From assembly GCA_009760855.2 (NCBI GenBank), contig WPIO01000178.1:232501-296500 (forward strand): a stretch of 64,000 nucleotides of DNA. The letters are read 5' to 3'. Under the pieces are notes generated by a model. The model was not told the origin of the DNA. It made no database searches and saw nothing but the letters and a program-made list of their open reading frames with translations. Positions within the stretch are counted from its first letter, which is position 1; each line of letters begins with the position of its first letter. This stretch comes from Cristatella mucedo (taxonomy: Eukaryota > Bryozoa > Phylactolaemata > Cristatellidae). A program made the translations under genes and the position numbers. Positions 33,476 through 57,000 of the stretch are shown piece after piece.

Positions 33476-35384
33476 TGAGTTCAGCTGGTCTCTGCCACGA
33501 CTCGTTCCTCAGAGTTGTTTTCAATGTATTGGTTTAACCAGTCTCTCTGAGTGAACTCTGACATCCTATGAACTGAATTTATGCAAATCATATCCAGGTT
33601 CTAGAAAAAACTGCAAATTAAATAATGAATTAAATACCTAGTCTTTGGAGTTATGTCTAACAAATGCTTCTCTGTCTTGTAAATCTCTGTAGTAAAAGAG
33701 CGCTGATATTTAGAGCAATCTTCGTTTTTAGCAATCTGCTCGTTTGGAAGTAGTGGATAATCAGAAAATTGTTAGTGCCAATCCTCTGTACAACTAATAT
33801 CTACCTTTAAGGAATAAATTTTAGTATAATCTTCTCCTAACTTTAATATATTTATTCAATTTCTTAGTTATTCCTTCTAGATAAGAACTTGAATCCACCA
33901 GTAGATAGATATAGAGATATTGCCCATCCTTTAAGATTAGTAGCATAGAAGTATAAAAGCCATGACTTTAACTTTTAATTGTGATAGTCATGGCAATATT
34001 CGTTATTAACTTTAGCATGCCTAGTTGAAGCTTTCCACAGGCCTACTCTAATAGCCTTCTCAACAAAATTATGTACTCAACAAAATTTATGTTCTCAACA
34101 AAATTATTAGCTCAGCATTGGTAAATAGTTCTAGAAAAACCTTGCTATACCTTACACCAGCTACCCAAGTCGTGTGAGGAGTTTCTGCAAAGTGAGCTCT
34201 AATCGACATATCTATGAGCTCTAATCGATAGTGCGAATGCATCAAGTTTTTGAACACTTGTAATACATCATCTAGCAACAACACATCTAAAGTTAAATAT
34301 AAATCATAATAACTACCCCTATATTTAATATTGAATGCGTTTCAAACCTTTTGAGCATGCTTATGTTCATCCTCACTAATCTCTTTCCATTCAAAGATGG
34401 ATCAAACGATTTTCTATCTTCCAACTTTTCTTCTTTAAACCTCTTGTATCCAGTCATAGACTCATATGGGTATATTCCTTTTCTAGTTGGCAACTGAAAC
34501 TTTGATTCTTCGTAGTTATTAAACTTATATCTATTTACTGATAAGTTAGTGCATAATCTAAGATTCTTTACGTGATCATCTAAGGAACCATTCACCGTCT
34601 GCTTTGATTCCTAAAAATTAAGATACTTAGATACTCCTTAGATACTTCTTAGATACTCCATGCTGTTAGCGATAACATTCTTTTACAGCTCAGTATTTCC
34701 TAACTCTTGAAAAATCTAATGAGAGTAATGGGCGCGAGATTGGGAATACACATTGGCAACTTAAATCTTTCTATCTCAACTTTATTGCTAAGGTTACAAG
34801 AGGTATTAGAAGCTCCACGGTACTTGCCAGCTAAGTAACAGCGATCTAAAATTGTTTCGCAATTCAACTTCTCTTCACATATGTGGCACACTTTACTCTC
34901 TTAATATGACTCCCTTTCTTCTGGATTCATAGATCTTTTATTGAATATCCCATACTTCTCGTGTAGCTCAGTAAGCTCTTACTTAATTTTTTCACTTACC
35001 TCTATAAGGCTAACTAAGATTTTCTTAATGCTACCAGATTCCCTAAATAACTCAGTCTTTCTTTCTTCAGAATGAACTAAAACGTATGAACTAGAACATG
35101 GAACATGCTGATAGGAAGTCCTCAACTATTCTTTTGCTCTTATCAGATTTATCTTATTTCCTTACTGCTGAAAATAAACATTTAAAATCTGCGTAAGCCC
35201 ATAAGCGACACGTGGAGCTATCAAAATGTTTGAATATTCTCTAAACTTTACTAAATCTCAAGTACCATCTTTCTTATCAGCACCTTTTGGCATCTTAACT
35301 GCTACGCTGATATCATTCTCTGTCTTCACCATCAGCATGGTGAGATTCTAAAGCGGAAAATAAGTGAACTAATAAAAATAATAA

Positions 35385-35592
35385 CACACTTGATGAAGCG
35401 CCCTCAGAGAACTCAAGTCTCTTTCTATGCGCTTTACATTTGCTGCAAAGGGAGACGCAATTGAATGGTGAGTAATAGCATGCCTAATAAACAACATGAA
35501 TAACATGGTTAGCGGTGACATGTACAGGGTCAGCATGCAAGTGTGGTTAGTGGCGGCGTGCAACAGTGTCAGCACGCATAAGCACACAGAGG
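35385..35592 (-). mobile_element. LINE family A 3' fragment inside the polymerase fossil
   Basis: Standard 3' tail, UTR words (GGTGACATGTACAGGGTCAG) and no ORF2 sequence. It interrupts the polymerase between the zinc-motif region and the endonuclease-like motif. Confidence 0.85.
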
Positions 35593-35729
35593 TCACGTAA
35601 CCAGACACTTTTTATAGAAATTTCTTGTTCCTCTAGTACTTACTTTCACATCCCTTCTCAAAGTAACAAAGTTAACGATTAAAGCGAAGTGAGATTTACT
35701 GCAATCTCCATTTTGGTAAAGTAGCCAGT

Positions 35730-36050
35730 CATTACGGTGCTCCTTCTCTTGCATAACAAGCTCAGGCGATAGACCATTACGGTGCTCCTTCTCTTGCATA
35801 ACAAGCTCAGGCGATAGACCATTACGGTGCTCCTTCTCTTGCATAACAAGCTCAGGCGATAGACCATTACGGTGCTCCTTCTCTTGCATAACAAGCTCAG
35901 GCGATAGACCATTACGGTGCTCCTTCTCTTGCATAACAAGCTCAGGCGATAGACCATTACGGTGCTCCTTCTCTTGCATAACAAGCTCAGGCGATAGACC
36001 ATTACGGTGCTCCTTCTCTTGCATAACAAGCTCAGGCGATAGACCATTAC
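35730..36050. repeat. 45-bp tandem repeat, 7 perfect copies
   Basis: Seven copies of a 45-base unit that starts CATTACGGTGCTCC and contains CTTGCATAACAAG, followed by six bases of an eighth. The copies look identical, implying recent expansion. On the reverse strand the unit is 15 codons, so the array stays open in the polymerase frame and in another frame. Confidence 0.97.
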
Positions 36051-37204
36051 GACGAGTATGCTTATTCAGCTAACTTATAAATATCTTTAATTTTAGGAGA
36101 TCTATCATTTCTATTCTCTACAAATAATAACTTATCTAAAGCGGGTTTCAGATGAGAATATTTATTATCTAATACATTTCAAGTTCTGCTATAATCTTTT
36201 CATAATTATCTCTCGATTAAAGGCTCTAAGAATATAACCACAAAACACATCAATTATCATTTAGATTCTTAAGATTAATGGCTGCCTTCTTACTTTCTAA
36301 AGCAGCAGGTATCGTTAGCCAACTACTTCCAGAGTGATAATGCAACGGAGTAAACCTAGCATGAAGGCCATTAATACCAACCATAGTGCAATTAGAACCC
36401 TTTTCATTCCACTGTTCAATCCTACAATCTAGCACTTCAAAATGTCTATAAATTGCTAGCTTAAAGTTGGAATTACAATTTAAGATAACTGATAGCTTAC
36501 CATGCAACTTTTTATTAAATGAACCTACATTACTTACAATGGCAGTGAAATCAATAAACAATGAAAAGCGTAGCACTTATAGCTCAATGGCAACCGACTC
36601 GACGGTTTTAACCAGAGAACTAACTTTACCTTTTTTCTGTTAGAGACTAAAATTGCTAAAGTCTACATCGCTGCGTGTAAAACCTCTATAGATACACAGC
36701 CAATCCCGTTAATTCGATTATTAGTCTCTGTATCTAAGAAGCCACCAACAGCATCTTTCTTTTTTTATTTTTCTAGTCTCTGGTTTTAAGATGAATCACT
36801 TGCAGTCTTTGAAGTTGGGTCGCTAGAAGCACTAAGGGATCTTAGTTTAATTGACAACTTATCTAAATCAGATTGTGACTTTGGATATGCTGGTAAAATA
36901 CCAGGTGCTATTCAAACGTCTTTCATGCCTCTCTTTGCAAAGTCAGAAAACTTCTCATCAACGTTTCTCTTTGTAAGACTCATGCCTGCATAACTATGCA
37001 ACTGGAAAAATTTCCTTTTGAACGAAAATAATTATCGTACTTCTGCTGTTTAACCTTGTTTTTTTTTCGCAATCAAACGTCTACTTTCTGCTGCAACACC
37101 TTGTAATATGTTTGTCATATAAAAACGTGTATTTTACCCGACAATGGAGGTTCCCCAAATACCGGTTTAAACTGATTTTTAATATGGCGAAGGGCAAACT
37201 GATG

Positions 37205-37300
37205 TTTATAATAATAATAATAATAATGCACTTGATAAAACGCCCTCAGAGAACTCAATCTCTTTCTAGGCGCTTTACATTTGCTGCAAAGAGAAACCGT
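37205..37300 (-). mobile_element. LINE family A 3' tail
   Basis: ATA array then ACGCCCTCAGAGAACTCAATCTCTTTCTAGGCGCTTTACATTTGC on the forward strand, i.e. the tail reversed. About 95 bases only. Confidence 0.8.
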
Positions 37301-37321
37301 TTTGAGGTTCAGCCACCATCC

Positions 37322-37440
37322 GGTAAAACACGCGCGAGCGCGTGTGTGCGCCCGTGTGCATGAATTTGTGCGTGTGTGTGTGTGCGCGCGCGCGTGAGCG
37401 TGCGTTCGCGCGAGCGTGTGTGCGTATGTGCGCGTGCCTG
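37322..37440. repeat. degenerate (GTGC)n/(GT)n repeat
   Basis: Alternating purine-pyrimidine GTGCGCGC-type sequence with Z-DNA potential. Confidence 0.85.
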
Positions 37441-38278
37441 CACGTTTGGGTGCATATATACAGTTATACATGCGAATTTATGGTGCCGAAAATTTGTTGG
37501 ACATGCCAAGGTCACTCTTATAACCAAAAGACTTGCAGATGGGGGATGCCTTCGTAATACATTCCTGTCCGAACACACTCCTGGCCATTATCTGTTGTAC
37601 TCAGGCTTGGAACTTGCAATCGAACTAATCAGCGTACTCACGCCCCACCGTTTTGAAAAAAGCAAAACAATTTAAAAGCCATGCGATAAATAATAAATCT
37701 TATACAAAATTCCTATTGCGTTTATAAAACATTCCAATGATAATCGTTTCGACAACAGGACCAATCTAACGAGCTGCAGGTTCGTAAGCGCCGCTAATTA
37801 GAATATGCAGCGTATAGTGAATGCAGCAACACAATTTGTTGCGAAACTGTAATCAAAAGCCTAGATTTGTTGTTCCCTTTTATATTACATGGTAGGTATT
37901 CCTCCTTGACTTCTGCGAACATTTGTTGCCGGTACGGTAGCCAGCAGGAGGCTTTCTCTGAGAAACAATATGGCTTCCAAGCGATACCATACCACAATTC
38001 GCCGGCCGGTGGCCTTAGGAGTGCACGTACGAGTCCAGCACGAATTTAGAGAAATATTTATGCAATAAAAAATTTCTATAAGTTATATTTTGAAAATATT
38101 TACGTTATGTCACTGAAATTCTTATAAATCTTCAGTATTGTTTCCATTTGAGTTCCGTTGCTTGCTGCGGTGCTGCCATTGGAGGGCGTCCTTAGCGAAC
38201 TTCCTGGCCGTTGGTAGGGACGTGCCCACATGGGGCTTCGGTGAAAATTAACTCCAGTTTCCGGCACGAGTGGATCCT
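37441..38278. other. upstream region of SPEF1; no gene seen
   Basis: Mixed, AT-leaning sequence that should contain the SPEF1 promoter and 5' UTR. I cannot point to a TATA box or a certain transcription start. Confidence 0.4.
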
Positions 38279-50773
<12,495 letters not shown>

Positions 50774-52216
50774 ATGGAGGCGGCTAGCCCCGTGAGCCCA
50801 GGCTGACGTGCCAAGGGAACATAGGAGCACGGGCACATGCCAAGAAGCGGTGCACAATCATCGACAGCAGCGAGGCGACAGCGAGGCGACAGCGAGGCGA
50901 CAGCGAGGCTACGCTGCCTTTCAGACGCCTCCAGATGCACGCTGCCAGCTGCTGGCGCAGCGATGCTTTTTCGAAAGTGCGAGAACTCTGAAAACTTGCC
51001 CAACTTGCCTCAACTGGCTGCGAGCTCGCAAACCAGTAGCGCCGGCTGCCAAGCTGAAGGCCGCGGCCGGCTGCTGGCTTCGGTTCAGTGCTTCCGGTGC
51101 ATGCATCTGTCCGGATGCGAGGGGCGGGTGACTAGCTGGGGTCTCAGCCAGCAGCAGCTGCTGGGACGTCGAGTCTCTAGCGCTGTGCCGATAGTGCAGA
51201 GCCCCAAAACCGTATAGTGACAGTCTCACACAGGAAACTGCCGCCGGAAGTTCGGGGGACGAGGCTCAAAGCAGCGAGTCTTGTTGCACGCGATTCGTGC
51301 CAGAGATGTGCCACAGGGCACCAAAGCCCGGCCTGACGCTGGCCCGACGGGTCGCATTCACCCAGCGCCATGCTTTGCGGCCAGGCCTGGCACCACATGG
51401 TCATCCACGGGCCTTCACTGCAGAGCCAGTCGGCGCAGCAGGTCGCTGCTAAGACTTCACCACTAGCTCGGCGGCTCGCACGACCGGGCACGGCTAGAAA
51501 TCGTGCATGCGCACGATGACGGCACGGATTCCATGTGGACACCGCTAGCGGCCAGAAGGACGGCTTGGGGCGCCGGCAGCGCTGGAATCAATCGCCGACA
51601 CCGTTTATTGTTCAGAATAGCCCACGACAGCACAGGCACTCTGGTTACAGCGAGACAGAGGCAAAGCGGCGTGCCTCTGCTGCACTGCATCAGGCGACGG
51701 CACCCAAGTCGCAGCGGCTGCATCACATGCGGCTGCAGCTTGAGCGGCGCACAGGCGATCTGGCGCAGCGCTAGCGGCAAAGTGCCGATGCTGCTGCTGC
51801 TGCGTGGCCGCAGCAGCAAACCGGAGCGTGCAGCCGAGGGCTCGCCACACCGACCTCCAAGCTTGCAGTGCGGCACTAATTTATCAATGGGATGACACTG
51901 AAAACCATGTACGAAAAGCAGCCATCGTCCACCGGCCAGCGGGGGGGGGGGCACAGAGCATATTTTTCGAAGGCCGATATTGCCTGGCGCCGCAAGCGAC
52001 CCAGTGGGGCAGCGGCACTATTCGGCTGGATACGCTGGCAGCGCTGGCTTTTGCTGCCAGTGCTGCTTCTGTCACTGCCTCCTCTCGTCATGGCAACAAC
52101 ACTGTTAGCACGGCTGATGCCGCCGGCGATGGAGGCAATAGAGCAAGGCGGGAGGGAGCAAGGGAGCGATTGAGCTCGAAAAAGAGGGTGGAAAAGTCAC
52201 AGGGAAGGAGAGAAGG

Positions 52217-52253
<37 letters not shown>

Positions 52254-53171
52254 GAGACAGACAGAGCAGAGAATGAGAGAGAATCCGGGAGATAGAGGGA
52301 GAGTACGCTAAAGTATGCGCACGTGCATGCATACTACGAGGGGAAGAGACAGCAGTTGCAGTCAGCAAAAGTACACTACAGCAAAGAAGCAAAACGAAAC
52401 AGAAGGCGCAAACGATGCATGATCGCAGGACGATGCATGACCGAACGATCTGCACGAGGACGATAGAGCACATGAAATGGACCGGTGCACCCGAGAGACA
52501 AAGCTTTGCAGAAAGTGGCCCACCGATGCTGCGGCGGTAACACATCCTGGCCCACGCACCTGCCATCACGAGGCAGAAAAACGAGCGGTTCGCATGCAGT
52601 GCACGCATTTAAAGTGGCCCGAGGCCACTCAAATCTGCTCACCCAAAAAAACAAACGAACCCGACTAGACGACGACGACGTCCGGCACAGCGCGCTAGAG
52701 CCCAGTGCTGCAGTTGAGCGTCTCAGCAAACATACAAAATGGCTCCCACGAGCGCACGCTCGTGGGAGCGAGAGGAGGCGGCCTTTGCCCTCGGCGGTCG
52801 GCTGCTGGGCAAGAGCGCCTGCCGCTGCCTGCAACAGCTGCTGCTGCACTCGCAGCGACTGCAGCAACAGCTGCAGTCCACGGCCTAAGAGGCACCGGCG
52901 TGGCTGAGACTTCCGAATGGCCGGCTGGACAACGACGAAGGTCAGGCAACCGGATGCACACACGTTTCTCTGGTGGCTCACGGCGCAGCCGACACGACGA
53001 GCTCAAGCCTCGCGCGTGCGTGCATCCAGTCGCGTGCTGGAGCTCTGCCGACTGCGTATTGACATTGACCCCTGCCCCATTCACCCACCCCCCCCCGGCG
53101 GCCCTCCGAGCGCACGGCCGGACGTGCGTGCAGCGGCACGCACGCCTCTGGCGGAAGGCCGCGCAGTCTCC
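50774..53171. other. convergent 3' region between SPEF1 and CAMK2
   Basis: Should hold both 3' UTRs. Contains an 11-bp tandem repeat (GCGAGGCGACA, four copies, 50868-50911), a reverse-strand AATAAA (51604-51609) that could serve CAMK2, a (GA)n run (52207-52262) and a hairpin at 52742. Open frames up to 201 codons lie here on both strands without known domains. Confidence 0.5.
52742..52769. repeat. 13-bp perfect hairpin, 2-nt loop
   Basis: GCTCCCACGAGCG (52742-52754), CA, then the exact reverse complement. It lies about 400 bases past the CAMK2 stop codon, so probably in its 3' UTR or flank. Confidence 0.8.
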
Positions 53172-53304
53172 TCAGTTTTGCCTCCGCTCTGCCGAAGCTG
53201 CCACGTGGTTCTGCGAGCGATGGAAGTGCACGTTGAGCCAGTGCTGCTCCCGGCGCTGCCACACGCGAGTCTCCTCATAGCGGAGCACCGCCGGCATTCC
53301 ATCC
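53172..53304 (-). CDS. CAMK2 last coding exon
   Basis: Acceptor GCTCGCAG. Encodes DGMPAVLRYEETRVWQRREQ, HWLNVHFHRS and a short unrelated tail to TGA (53172-53174). Confidence 0.95.
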
Positions 53305-53991
53305 CTGCGAGCCGTGCCGAGGCATGTCACGTGGTCAGCGGCAAGGTCGAGGTCAGCTTCCGGCGCCTCAGCACGGACTATGCGAGCGGTGGGAAGGCTG
53401 CACGCTGGCCGCACTCGCAGCAGGCTGCTTGCTACAGGGCGCCGAGCAGTGCGAGCTGCATGCCACGCCCCAAGGAGGCGAGCCGATAAAGCAAGTGTCT
53501 GGAGTCAGTGGAGCAGACAGAGGATGCGGGAGAATTTCGTGCGAATTTATTACACACACGCACAGGCACACACACACTGGCACGTACACGGCGATGCACG
53601 ATTACGGAGCTCGTACGATGAGCACGGTACGATGGGGCGATGGATACGATCTCGGGTACCGTGGTGTGGCCACGTCGTGCGGTGGCCATAGCTATAGTTT
53701 GTTGTCGATGAGGTCGCGAATTCAGAAGAAAAAACCATGCTCGCACTCTGCGCACATGTTTCACAGGGTGTAGCACACCCAGAAGTGTTTGCTCAAGCAG
53801 GGCTGCTACAGGTGCTATTTGCAAATGCTGGCATTTGCTTTGTGGTTTCTTTACACTATGGCCGAATGACTCGCTCGAAATCCAGAAAATCGTTACGGAG
53901 CAGGTGCGAGTTCTGTGAAGAAACATGACTCAGCAGCCTGCGAGCACTGGGCAAAGGCCCTACGTGGGCTACGACTGCTCAAGTAGCCGCA

Positions 53992-54077
<86 letters not shown>

Positions 54078-57000
54078 GTAGACACTATGGAGAAGGGCTG
54101 GAAGTACGCATTAAAAAGCTGGCATGCTACACCAGCCAGATTCCGATAGCCCATGAGATTGTAAGCGGTTCCTAAATGAGAATCTATAAGTGGAGCAGCA
54201 AATATCACCCGTTCCTTTCAGATTGTTAAGTCTCTTGCAGCCCCTCGAGAAAATCCCTCAGCTCTGTCATAGAAAATATTCTTCATTGGCATCGCACCCT
54301 AAGAGAACCTGATCTCTATGCAGGCGCTTCACAGATGCCGAAAAGCTTGAATCCTCGAGGACATCCAGAAGCTGCATTCAATCCTTCGCTGCCTACAGGT
54401 ACCTTTAACTCTTTTTGCTCTATTACAGCGCGAATCGCTGGCATTGGCACTTGAATGATAGAAAGACCTTCTGAAGTTGAATGACGACAAAAACCAGTCT
54501 ACTAATTATGAGAGCCACTCAGAACCTGGAAAGCCTGGCAGTCAAACTGGAGAGAGATCCGGATGTACTTTTCCGAAATGAGAGAGACGGACAAGTCCGC
54601 CTACGAGTTTCACCTCGCTACTCGATCGCGAGAGAGAGGACTCTTTCGATTAAAGCAAAACTCGGTAGCTCGAATTAGAGAGAGCACCTTCACAGAGAGA
54701 GAGAGAGACGGATCGGGTGAGTTAAAGACACTCACCTTTGCATGACTTCGGCAGTCCTGTTTCACATCAGGCATCCCAAAACCATGCACTAGTGACATCT
54801 GTGGGGATATCCATCTACCACAAACTGCAGCCAGCTGTCGGCGGGTTCGGAACGAGCAAAGGCTCGACAGTGCAAAAATACGCTTGCTTGGAATATAAGG
54901 GCTGCCGAAATAGTGCGACGGGAAGGTAGGGCTAGATCCCTCTATGCCGGCCGGCGTCTAGTGTGTAGACTGGGCTTGGCCGGTGTTGTTTGCAGAATAA
55001 GGTGCTTGGTTTTGGAGCCGGCAGCAGACTTGCTGCTCGGTCGAGCTACCCAGCCCGACGACAGCTCGTGCTGAGGGCTGTCACACCTTTCATCTACAAG
55101 GCAGCACACTGCAAGCAAGTTACCGTAATTCGCTACAAAATGATGAATTTCTTAGATGAATTTCACAACACGTGGGCGTCTATTGCATCTCTGCAGCCCT
55201 CGAAAGCCGCCGAAAGACGGGCAAATTCAGTGACCGAGGTTATATAGCAGGTAGGAACTGGGGCGAGGGGGGGAGGTGATCTCCACTCCTGCGCCATTCC
55301 TAAGGCATTGCCGGCAACCAGCAAAATCGCGTAACTAGTCGGACGAGAGAAAAGAAAAAAGAAGGAACGCTGCGAAGCAAAGCAAGCAGCAGCGGTACAA
55401 GCAAGCTCTGCCCGGCAAGCAGCAGCGGCAGCAGCTGTGCGGTGGCAGCGGCGCTTCGAGGGGCGCCTCGCTCACTTGTCGATGAACTGCGTCCGCCGTA
55501 TGTAGGCGATCACAGCAGCGTCGTCGCCGAGCAGATGCACGTGCGGGCGCACGACCGTCACGAGCGTCGTCTTGCTGCACTTTGCCATGACTGCAGCGAA
55601 AGCCGATTGCCCAACTGCAACGGCTGCCACTGGGCAGCGCAAGAAAGCGGCCGTGGCCGGCGCCGCCACCACCCACGGTGTGCACTGCACACCTTGGCTC
55701 CCCCACCCCGCGAGACCGAGATAAGGCAAGAAACGGTTAACTGGTTCGCGGCACCCACAGCCTAGGTCTCCGAGGTGAAGGAACCGGTCTACCCAGCCAC
55801 CGGGAGTGGCTGCCGAACCGGATTTCAAGATTCTGCCAGGGACGAGGGTCAGCAGCGACTTGGAACCTGGCGACCGAAGACTATCTTGGCCGACTCTTTG
55901 ACGAAGTTATCCCACGTAAGGATGACGCTAGAGCAGGCTGACGCAGACGGCCGCATCGGAGATCTGCATGTGACAGGCAAGGGTGGCTCGAAGGCAAGGT
56001 CATCAGAGGGCAATGTCAGCAGAGAGCGAGACCAGGGCAAAACGCCCCCACGACATGCCTGTCCTCGGAGGTATGCCGACGAATCAACCTGCATCGATCA
56101 GCCACTCCCCCAGAGGCACAGCTCTGAGGGGTGGGCGATGGCACAGAGGCATGACCCGGCAGCTGCTGACGGCAGCCTGAAGGCGTGCCAGGATAAACAG
56201 ACGGGCCTGGGCGACTGGTCGAGGCGGTGGCTTGCAGCCACCTCCTCCCAGAAGCCACTGCCTCGTCGAGGCAGCTTCCCCCTGCCAGCAACCGGATTTT
56301 TGTCGCACGGAGAGATGCGGTGGACGCTCGAGGACTCTGCTGCTGGCAGGACTGCTCTCGACGAAGCCAACGCTCGCTCAATGCCACTGCTGGGACTCGG
56401 ACGCGGCACCTGCGCAGCTGAGCACGGCAGCTGCTCAGCAAAGCGTGTCGGTGGCAGACCGGCACCTGAGAACACGGCGAGAGTGCAGGCATCCGCGACG
56501 ACAGAGCTGCCGTTGCCGGCTGCTCGCTCCAACGGGGACAGTGCAGCAGCTGGCAGCAGTGCAGCACTCGTGCCGGATGCTTCGCTGCTGGGCAGCCACC
56601 GCCAAGCACTGGTGGAGACGGAGGCCACATCATCGCAGGCTAGAGGCGGGCCTGCGCTTGCATGCATATAAATATATTTTTAGGACGCAGTTTCAAATTT
56701 TACTTAGCATGGCGCCTGACCGTAAGCTGAAGGATCAGGGGTGCATGCAGAACGCTGATACCCAACACCATTATGGAAGCATTTTGCAAAGGAGTGTGAC
56801 CTCTCCAGCAAATATAAATAAATAAACGCTAGCTGATTTAACAGCCTCTTTCGTACAGTGACAGAAGGGCCCATACGGCTATCACAACCGTTTCATATTT
56901 ACTATAGCTTGATGCAGCTCCAATGGTAGAGCACAGAACTAGTAATCCCGGGTTTCATGGTCGTTTCCGATTGAGACGAAATTCTATTTCCAACGGTTAG

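Larger units (their letters stand above)
33478..36990 (-). pseudogene. broken protein-primed type-B DNA polymerase (Polinton/adintovirus-like)
   Basis: Reverse strand holds, in the correct order, pieces of the large pPolB (DNA_pol_B_2) proteins of Polinton-like elements and related animal viruses: an N-terminal region (ILPAYPKSQSDLDKL, 36790-36900; ESKKAAINLKN, 36250-36290), a KSHFALI / NFYKKCL zinc-motif region (35600-35720), a Cys/His endonuclease-VII-like motif (CHICEEKL with HLTGKYRG-like CYLAGKYRG, 34800-34890), the KGIYPYESMTGYKRF motif (34430-34500), a LLLDDVLQVFKN exonuclease-like segment (34210-34284) and a palm motif A-like LKGWAIS (33920-33960). In-frame stops (for example near 33600), several frameshifts and a LINE insertion (35385-35592) make it a pseudogene. 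The AT-rich composition differs sharply from the GC-rich host sequence. The 3' palm motifs are lost to the LINE on its right-hand side in gene orientation. No capsid gene, integrase or terminal repeats are visible. Confidence 0.8.

Noticed and set aside
35730-36044. 45-bp direct repeats as a CRISPR-like or phage-like array
   Set aside because: No unique spacers; the whole 45 bases repeat perfectly. It is a minisatellite inside a pseudogene.
38270-38278. GTG at 38270 as the SPEF1 start
   Set aside because: An ATG lies three codons downstream, fits the family N-terminus and is the normal eukaryotic start.
55775-56671. 298-codon frame as a nested antisense gene
   Set aside because: No homology, GC-rich low-stop region with similar frames on both strands. 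Kept only as a doubtful feature.
56905-56985. A functional tRNA gene
   Set aside because: The D-arm-like part is good but no proper T arm or acceptor stem can be paired; a SINE head is more likely.
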